NCBI GenBank assembly: GCA_030747675.1
Contig: JASLKH010000008.1
Span: 1 to 51,242, forward strand
DNA: 51,242 nucleotides
Source: Candidatus Thalassarchaeaceae archaeon
GTDB taxonomy: Archaea > Thermoplasmatota > Poseidoniia > Poseidoniales > Thalassarchaeaceae
Direction of reading: 5' to 3'
Shown here: positions 44,573 through 51,242 of the stretch, piece by piece
Position numbering within the stretch: the first letter of the stretch is position 1
How the letters are laid out: the number at the start of each line of letters is the position of its first letter
Notes under the pieces: model-generated
What the model was told of the DNA's origin: nothing
Seen by the model: the letters and a program-made list of their open reading frames with translations, nothing else
Databases searched by the model: none
Made by a program: the position numbers and the translations under genes

Positions 44573-46708
44573 TTAGAGTGCACGATGCAATCTTACCGTC
44601 AGTGATTTTGCAGCATTTGGACATTCTGCAGTGCGCAAACGATGTGCGGCTTCCGTCCAGTATGAAAGACGTGAATCTGTATCTAATTCACCTTGCCAAA
44701 ACCACCGCATAGCATCTAGACGCCTACCTGAGGCCACATCAAGTGGAAGGGGCACATCTAGCAAACGTTCGAGTGTTGTTGCAGCCCCTAGTGGATTTGT
44801 TTGTGCCTGAGCTTGTACTAATGCCAATCCTAGAGATACTCGATGAATCGGATCAGCAGTTCGTTCGACCAAACGACGCATAGCAGCTTCTGCCGCCAAA
44901 ATATCGGATCCACTTTCATTAGAGAGGCGCAAATTGGATACATGTTCTAAACGTTCAATCAATGGGTCATTACTATTGGTTAAGTTGGACAATTCATCTC
45001 GAATTAATTGTGCACCACCGCTATCCATATTTTGAATACAAATCCGATGCCGTATCATTGCTAAAAGAACCACTGCGGCCTTTCTCTTTTCTTTTTCTAA
45101 ACTACCAATATCAATATTTGATAGGTCCTTAGATATTCCATCTGGGACTCCCTTTTCATCTGGTAATCGATCATCCAACTTTGCTGCTAATCGAGAGATT
45201 CTCATTTGTGTGGCAGCAACAGGAGATGAATTCTCCAATGCGATAAGATATGCTTCGTGTGCTTTCTTCAATTCACCATTTGTCCGATGCAACCTTGCCA
45301 GTAATTCATAATCCGGTTTAGGTAACGAATTGAGATGTTCCTTTGCAAAATTAATTTCTCCACGGTCTAAGGCAACTTGTGCAGCCATTCTTCGTAATTC
45401 ATGTGCTTCAGGAAGATGGTGCAATACATCTGCTAGGAGAGTTGCAGTAGAAGATGAACCATTACTCATTATCGATTCTGAATGTTCCTTAATAAATTGG
45501 CTAGAATCTACTCCTGCCATTGTCAAATGATATGCCTCAAACCAACGAGCATCATTCCCGTCAACAGACGACCAACGTTTTGCGGCATCTGCATGAATCT
45601 TTTTTGGATCATCCCATGAAACTCTTCGAACATTCCGAACAAGGTGTTGCACTTCGACACGTCCGTCAGGCCATCGGAGTAAGGCTGCATCATCCAGTGC
45701 GTCGATATCCAATGAATCGAGGAGCATTGCATCAATTGGTCGAGGCTCAGAGCATAAGGTGTCGAGATCACTTTTCTGACTTGATGAAATTCTAGATAGT
45801 ACAGTCCCTTCAACGAAAGATTGCACGGCTTCACTTGCTTCTGGCAATTCATCTGTGGGTTCCCATAAATGTAGAGCTAAGGGGTGACCATCCAATGCTT
45901 TAGTGACCTCAATTGCTCTCTCTTCGGTCACTGAATCTCCTAACAAAAAGTAACCATATTCAGACTGAATTCCTTCTAGTTTCAATGTGGCTTCATAAGG
46001 TGAAGGCGCCCTTACCCCAATAGCTAATTTTATTTTATCAGAATCCATCAATCGAGATAATAATTCGTTGATTTTACTTTGATGTCTTTCATGAACAGAT
46101 TGGAGATTATCTGCAATCAAAATCTTATTGATTTTGACCAACATCGCAATTTGCGCCTCCAGATTTTGAGGGGCATCATCAATTCCAAGCCACTTTGCAA
46201 TTAAATTGGTTACGTCCATTGAAGAATCGAGAGCACAATATCGACTATTTTTCAATTCCTTTAGGAGAGCAGTTTTTCCAATTCCCGGTATTCCAGTGAC
46301 AATAGCAAATCCATTTTCCAATTCATTTTGAAGATTAAGAAGTTCAACATTTCTGCCAAATACTCCATTGTTTGTTTTTGTATAATCATTAGTTTCTTCA
46401 GCAGATTCAACAGTCATCGTTACTTGTTGCCTACCTTTACTCGTTATGTGAATGACATTTCGGCGACGTGAACCACCACCTATAACGTGCGCTTGGCGGG
46501 TCCGAATAAGGCCAGAATTTTCTAACAACTTTAGTGGTTCATGCAAAGCACTGCGAACCAAACCAAGTGATTCCGCCAACCCTGGAAGAGATAGTTCTCT
46601 TGGAACATCCCATGCATTTTCAATCTCTTCAGGATAGCGTGTGAGCAGACGCAAGATTCGCGTCTGAGACTCGGTCAGCATGGATACTCTGAGAACTTCT
46701 TTACTCAT
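44573..46708 (-). CDS. STAND-type NTPase regulator: N-terminal winged HTH, P-loop NTPase, C-terminal helical (TPR-like) region
   Basis: HTH-like TESQTRILRLLTRYPEEI...LSLPGLAESLGLVRSALHEPLKLLENSGLIRTR; Walker A VTGIPGIGKTALLKEL; KILIADNLQSVHE; helical repeats. Start could be 46681. Confidence 0.75.
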   Translation of the reverse strand: MSKEVLRVSMLTESQTRILRLLTRYPEEIENAWDVPRELSLPGLAESLGLVRSALHEPLKLLENSGLIRTRQAHVIGGGSRRRNVIHITSKGRQQVTMTVESAEETNDYTKTNNGVFGRNVELLNLQNELENGFAIVTGIPGIGKTALLKELKNSRYCALDSSMDVTNLIAKWLGIDDAPQNLEAQIAMLVKINKILIADNLQSVHERHQSKINELLSRLMDSDKIKLAIGVRAPSPYEATLKLEGIQSEYGYFLLGDSVTEERAIEVTKALDGHPLALHLWEPTDELPEASEAVQSFVEGTVLSRISSSQKSDLDTLCSEPRPIDAMLLDSLDIDALDDAALLRWPDGRVEVQHLVRNVRRVSWDDPKKIHADAAKRWSSVDGNDARWFEAYHLTMAGVDSSQFIKEHSESIMSNGSSSTATLLADVLHHLPEAHELRRMAAQVALDRGEINFAKEHLNSLPKPDYELLARLHRTNGELKKAHEAYLIALENSSPVAATQMRISRLAAKLDDRLPDEKGVPDGISKDLSNIDIGSLEKEKRKAAVVLLAMIRHRICIQNMDSGGAQLIRDELSNLTNSNDPLIERLEHVSNLRLSNESGSDILAAEAAMRRLVERTADPIHRVSLGLALVQAQAQTNPLGAATTLERLLDVPLPLDVASGRRLDAMRWFWQGELDTDSRLSYWTEAAHRLRTAECPNAAKSLTVRLHRAL

Positions 46709-46726
46709 GACCCTTCACCTGTCATG
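46706..46726. promoter_or_regulatory. Inverted repeat catgac-N9-gtcatg overlapping the annotated STAND gene start
   Basis: 6-bp arms at 46706-46711 and 46721-46726. Confidence 0.35.
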
Positions 46727-46772
46727 GGAGGGTTGATTGAAGACGACTAAGTCGGGTAGTTGAGGTGTGCTG

Positions 46773-48470
46773 ATGCCAATGGACCCTAAGTCGCTTCATT
46801 TGCCATCCAAACCAGGTGTATACTTGTTTAGGACGGATGAAGGCCGTGTTCTCTACGTTGGGAAAGCAACGAACCTTCGCGATAGAGTCCGTTCTTATTT
46901 TGCAAAGAATCCAGACAGGGTTATGATTCCAGCATTAATAAAAAATTCAGAGGATGTCGAATGTATAATCACCAATTCTTCTAATGATGCTCTGATTCTT
47001 GAGCGTCAGTTAATTCGCGAACATAAGCCACGATACAATTCACTGTTAAAGGACGATAAGTCCTATCCATTCATCGCACTGAGTTCCGATGAAAGTCCAA
47101 AGATTCTGTACACCAGGCATCCACCTAGGGGTGCAAAGAGATGGGGTCCTTTTCCCGATGCGAAGGCAGCAAAATATGTTATCAAGTTGCTAAGAAGATA
47201 TTTCGGAATTCGTGATGAACGGAACAATTTGCCCTTTGGATACATTGAAAACACTGATTCTGAGACATATTCTCAACGAATCCGCGCAGTCGAAAGCGTG
47301 TTAGATGGAGATGCATTTCTTCTCATCAAAAACCTACAGCAAGAAATGGATGAGCATAGTGAGAATTTGAGATATGAGGCTGCAGCGCGTAGCCGTGATC
47401 TGATAGCAGCAGTCCAACAAACACTATCTCAACAAGTCATTCATTCCCGCTTTTATCAGGAATGTGATGCAATAGGTTTTGCTAATCAGGGAGACTTTGG
47501 CACTGTTGTAATCCTCTCTACTGAGAAGGGGAGCATTGTTGGTCAGAACCAATATCCATTGATGCATCGAGGAGATATCGCTGAGTCGGTTAGTTGTGTA
47601 CTTTCTGAGCATTATTCTCAGCGCAAACCACCCAAGACGATTCTAGTACCCTCTCCAATTGGAGAATGGATGGAATCATGGCTTACAGAACGCAGGGGCT
47701 CGAAAGTTGAAATTCGAAACCCCCAACGCGGTGAATTGGTAAAATTGCGGAAAATGGCAGATGCAAATGCAGAAGCTCAATTAATGCGTAATCAGTTGAA
47801 AGAAAGTGGGAGTTTGGAGCAACGAGCAGCAGATGACAGTGCTGCATTACTTGGTATGGAAATATTAGATCACATTGTCTGTTTTGACATGGCTCAATTG
47901 CAAGGTGAAGAGCGAGTTGGTGCAAGTATTTGTTTGCGAAATGGTCGTCCTTCTAAGAAAGAGTACAGAAGTTATGCAATCAAAGATGACGCAGTTGATG
48001 ATGTAAGAATGATGCGTAGTGTGGTAGAAAGGTGGCTGAAGCGTCAAGAAAAATGGCCTGACTTACTTCTGATTGATGGAGGAATCGTCCATCTAGAATC
48101 AATTCATGAGTTATTAATCGAACATGAACTTCTCGATTTAGTCCCCCTAGCAGCATTATCCAAGCGTGAAGAAACAATTCATCGGGTGGGTGTAGATGAC
48201 CTTGTTTTGGATCGGAGAGGCCGTGCTCTTATTTTTGCTCGCGATGAAGCTCACCGTTTCGTCAATACATTCCACCGGAAGAGAAGAAATAGAAAGGCAA
48301 TTTCCGATCCTTTGGAACGCATCGAAGGTCTTGGGGCAAAGAAATTGCAATCATTGCTAAGGCATTTTGGAGGTCGGAAAGGAATTGAACACGCAAGTCG
48401 GCAAGACCTTGAATCTGTATCTGGCATTGGTCCTGCATTGGCAACTAGGATTTGGTCTGAATTGCATTAG
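46773..48470 (+). CDS. uvrC: Excinuclease ABC subunit C
   Basis: GIY-YIG domain LPSKPGVYLFRTDEGRVLYVGKATNLRDRVRSYF; NDALILERQLIREHKPRYNSLLKDDKSYPFI; RRNRKAISDPLERIEGLGAKKLQSLLRHFGG; HhH LESVSGIGPALATRIW. Confidence 0.95.
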   Translation: MPMDPKSLHLPSKPGVYLFRTDEGRVLYVGKATNLRDRVRSYFAKNPDRVMIPALIKNSEDVECIITNSSNDALILERQLIREHKPRYNSLLKDDKSYPFIALSSDESPKILYTRHPPRGAKRWGPFPDAKAAKYVIKLLRRYFGIRDERNNLPFGYIENTDSETYSQRIRAVESVLDGDAFLLIKNLQQEMDEHSENLRYEAAARSRDLIAAVQQTLSQQVIHSRFYQECDAIGFANQGDFGTVVILSTEKGSIVGQNQYPLMHRGDIAESVSCVLSEHYSQRKPPKTILVPSPIGEWMESWLTERRGSKVEIRNPQRGELVKLRKMADANAEAQLMRNQLKESGSLEQRAADDSAALLGMEILDHIVCFDMAQLQGEERVGASICLRNGRPSKKEYRSYAIKDDAVDDVRMMRSVVERWLKRQEKWPDLLLIDGGIVHLESIHELLIEHELLDLVPLAALSKREETIHRVGVDDLVLDRRGRALIFARDEAHRFVNTFHRKRRNRKAISDPLERIEGLGAKKLQSLLRHFGGRKGIEHASRQDLESVSGIGPALATRIWSELH

Positions 48471-48473
48471 ATG

Positions 48474-51242
48474 TCAATCCCATTTGAGAAGATCTTCGTA
48501 TCCTTCATCCCACCCTTCACTGGGAATATTCCCTTTGGAATCTAGTCCTTGTAAAGATGCATCCATATCGGGGAGCCCATCATTACTGTAGAGTTCATTT
48601 CCAGTTATCTCTGCTTGTTTTATTCTCAAATTTGCCACACGGTCATTTTCTTTTTGCAAGGTTCCTTTTTTCTTCTGTGCTTTGCGTCTTCTTCTGATGT
48701 AGAATAGTAGGATAATTAGTCCTAGTAATCCGAAAATATATCCAGATAATTGCCAAAAGATGTATTCCCAACCAATAACAAACCCAAATCGGACACTATC
48801 TGATTGAGCATCACAATTTTCTATCTCATTACTTGTACATACAGGGAAGTGATAGGTGAGGGTTTGTCGCCCATCAGATTCTGACAATTCTTCCCGACTT
48901 AATGAACTATCAAAGAATGAAAAACCCAAGCCTCGTGGAAATGTTATTGAAAATGTCACAGCGGGTGTAACCAATTCACCTTCAAAATCTTCAGCTATTG
49001 GGTATATTTGTTCTTCAATTTCGTTCCCTTCAGTAATTTCGAATCCAGAAATATCACCAGTTGCAGATTGATGTTGAATGTTAGTTACTGAGAGCATAGT
49101 TTGAGTCAAACTCGAAATTGCTCCAGTAATCCCCATGCTACCCCCTACCCATTCTGCTTTGAGTGAGCCAATGTCTATTTCAAGCACAATTCGTATTGGT
49201 CTATCGTCCCGAAGAGTCGAACCTGGCCCCAGATCTAAATTACTTACAGACGCACCTACATAGATTTGAGATGCTGACATGAGTACAGGTGAATCTTCTT
49301 GCTGAATTTCGGATTCTGCATCCCGCATTACTTCATTCAACTCACGTTCATAGATTTGAGCAACATCATCGGCAAAGAGATTTATTCCATCAGCGGAAAT
49401 GGAAAGTGGCACATCATCATCTCCAATTGGAACGGTCAATTCGTCATCATAAGGACCCAGTAAACCACCTGCAACAGAGTCACCAATTTGGATTCCACGC
49501 CTGATTAAATCAGATGGAATGGCCTCTATTACCACATTATCCTGCTTTTCGGATACCGAATCAGGGACGCCAATTCTGTATAGTAATATTTCAATTTCTG
49601 CATCTGTAACCATTTCGATTGTTTTACTCCACTCATGGATATCAAGGGCTTCAATATTCAAATCAATATTCACAGCCATACATGTTCGTCGATTTGCTCC
49701 ACAAACAAAGTCCAGAGAATCCTCACCACATTGGTTTGAAGTTTGACAAATTGCATGTTCCCAGTTGTATGGATTATTACCTGTGAGTGCAATCTCATGA
49801 GATTCTTCCGAACCAATTGTATATTCGAATGTCAGGCTTTCAGGAACCCCTTCAGTAGAGCGAATCCATGAGGGGAGTAGGATGGTGACAGTAATGTCAG
49901 CAGGTGGCAGATCTTCTGAAATCCAATTGGTCAATTTTCCAGTGGGTAAATTTCCTGAAAATCGTCCAGCATTCATCAATGCAGCGAAATCTTCGTCAGT
50001 TAATACATTTGGATTAAATCCATGTAAATCAACATCAAAATCTTCTGCAAATGAGTTAATCATTTCCACAACATCTAGATCAAATGTGTTTGATTCTGAT
50101 GAAAGATATAGTGGAAATGTACCATTCATTGCATTGGGCCCCTGAACACACCAAAAACTAGGTGAAATTTCATTGCAAGTGTTACTTGAATGGATAAAAT
50201 CTAGTCCTCCAAGTTGATCCGCAGGTGCATATTCAAAGGGTGTGAATGAAATTGGAGTTGGGCTGTAAGTATTGACTAAATCATTCAATTCATCCACAGG
50301 GACTCTATCCGCGAAATCACTCAAGTCAGCTAATCCTGTGTGGTGTGCTAAGCGCATTCCATCAGATGTAACCCATGGAACTGTTACCCTTTCATCAACA
50401 AAATCCCATCCCCAATCACTAAGTGTATCTGAACCAATGTGATGGAGTCCCATTGAAATTTCCACATTCGTGGCATGCTCATTGGATGCATCTACTAAGA
50501 CATCCATGCTAACACCTCGATCATTACCTAAGTCGATTTCTACGGCTTTTGTTGTTGTAGTTCGACGTGCGATTGTAATCGAAGCAGATTGGTTTTGCCA
50601 TTCTTCAGATGTAGTTGAGAGATGGTCAATATTCCATCTTCCGTAATCATATGTATATCCGCCTTGTACTGCTTGGATAGTCTCTCCTCCACTATCCACT
50701 TCCAACAGTGTTCCATAACTTGGTGGAATGAATTCAAAAGATGCAAAATGCCCCGGAAGTGCAGTGAGATTCATCTCAGTCGTTACAGTACCGCCCATTG
50801 TTAGCAGCCCTTGATATGTGCGTTCTACATCCAATCCCGAAACAGTCATTCCTATGCTTGCAGGATCTACACTAATCCCCAGAGTTGTTCGCAAACAGAT
50901 TGGTGGGTTGTATGCATCATTGGGCAACCCTGCTAGTTCATCTGCACTATCAAAATCAGCGTCAGATGTGCATTCCACATTCTGGTCATTGATTTCGATT
51001 TGATTCACATATTGAGTATTAATCCCAGATGTTGTGCCAAATCCGTTATCGATTAAGCTAGTGACAGATGATTCAATCTCTTGTCGTAGTGCTTCTTGTA
51101 CATTCATTCCAGATGTGGTTACATAATCGAAATAATTCCGAAGGTAATCCGCAGGAATCCCGTCAGTACTTGCATCAGAACCATTGCCCAATGGCAAATC
51201 ATCAAGGAAAACGTCATTCCTCCTGATTTCATGAACTGCCCA
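48474..51242 (-). CDS. Large membrane-anchored surface protein with C-terminal TM and basic cytoplasmic segment; 5' end outside the window
   Basis: ORF-track start at 51197 is a TTG codon; the frame stays open to the window edge (WAVHEIRRNDVFLDDLPLGNGSD). TM WEYIFWQLSGYIFGLLGLIILLFYI then RRRRKAQKKKG. Confidence 0.75.
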   Translation of the reverse strand, partial: WAVHEIRRNDVFLDDLPLGNGSDASTDGIPADYLRNYFDYVTTSGMNVQEALRQEIESSVTSLIDNGFGTTSGINTQYVNQIEINDQNVECTSDADFDSADELAGLPNDAYNPPICLRTTLGISVDPASIGMTVSGLDVERTYQGLLTMGGTVTTEMNLTALPGHFASFEFIPPSYGTLLEVDSGGETIQAVQGGYTYDYGRWNIDHLSTTSEEWQNQSASITIARRTTTTKAVEIDLGNDRGVSMDVLVDASNEHATNVEISMGLHHIGSDTLSDWGWDFVDERVTVPWVTSDGMRLAHHTGLADLSDFADRVPVDELNDLVNTYSPTPISFTPFEYAPADQLGGLDFIHSSNTCNEISPSFWCVQGPNAMNGTFPLYLSSESNTFDLDVVEMINSFAEDFDVDLHGFNPNVLTDEDFAALMNAGRFSGNLPTGKLTNWISEDLPPADITVTILLPSWIRSTEGVPESLTFEYTIGSEESHEIALTGNNPYNWEHAICQTSNQCGEDSLDFVCGANRRTCMAVNIDLNIEALDIHEWSKTIEMVTDAEIEILLYRIGVPDSVSEKQDNVVIEAIPSDLIRRGIQIGDSVAGGLLGPYDDELTVPIGDDDVPLSISADGINLFADDVAQIYERELNEVMRDAESEIQQEDSPVLMSASQIYVGASVSNLDLGPGSTLRDDRPIRIVLEIDIGSLKAEWVGGSMGITGAISSLTQTMLSVTNIQHQSATGDISGFEITEGNEIEEQIYPIAEDFEGELVTPAVTFSITFPRGLGFSFFDSSLSREELSESDGRQTLTYHFPVCTSNEIENCDAQSDSVRFGFVIGWEYIFWQLSGYIFGLLGLIILLFYIRRRRKAQKKKGTLQKENDRVANLRIKQAEITGNELYSNDGLPDMDASLQGLDSKGNIPSEGWDEGYEDLLKWD

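Noticed and set aside
44573-46708. Calling the STAND protein an antiviral Avs-type defence gene
   Set aside because: The N-terminus is a winged HTH rather than a nuclease or other effector, and neighbours are housekeeping or regulatory genes.
1-51242. Mobile elements, prophage, restriction-modification or toxin-antitoxin systems
   Set aside because: No transposase, integrase, capsid, methyltransferase or TA-like ORF was recognised; the tRNA shows no attached integrase gene.

Overview
This 51 kb window looks like ordinary chromosome from an uncultivated, AT-leaning euryarchaeon. The gene content fits Marine Group II / Poseidoniales: RpoK, RadA, Hel308, a Cgi121-like KEOPS subunit, an archaeal-type initiator tRNA, heme A synthesis genes, and many giant secreted or membrane-anchored proteins. 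I inferred the lineage from gene content only. I recognise about 30 protein genes and one tRNA-iMet, with no convincing IS element, prophage or CRISPR array. Candidates for something undescribed: (1) a ~2.1k-aa integrin-alpha-like surface protein with seven FG-GAP blades, a long TSP3 calcium-repeat stalk, one TM helix and a basic repetitive cytoplasmic tail, followed on the same strand by an EF-hand plus zinc-ribbon protein; (2) a recurrent set of GC-rich perfect inverted repeats (arms mostly 7-10 bp, loops of about 3-4 nt) of differing sequence just upstream of start codons, several in divergent intergenic regions where terminators are not expected; (3) a genome-maintenance neighbourhood (HExxH plus zinc-ribbon protease, TM-TerB protein, Hel308, Cgi121-like, PepF, RadA); (4) a mosaic-GC beta-propeller lipoprotein; (5) tandem stand-alone Lrp/AsnC RAM-domain genes facing a STAND-type regulator. 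All calls come from reading the sequence and ORF translations; no database search was run.
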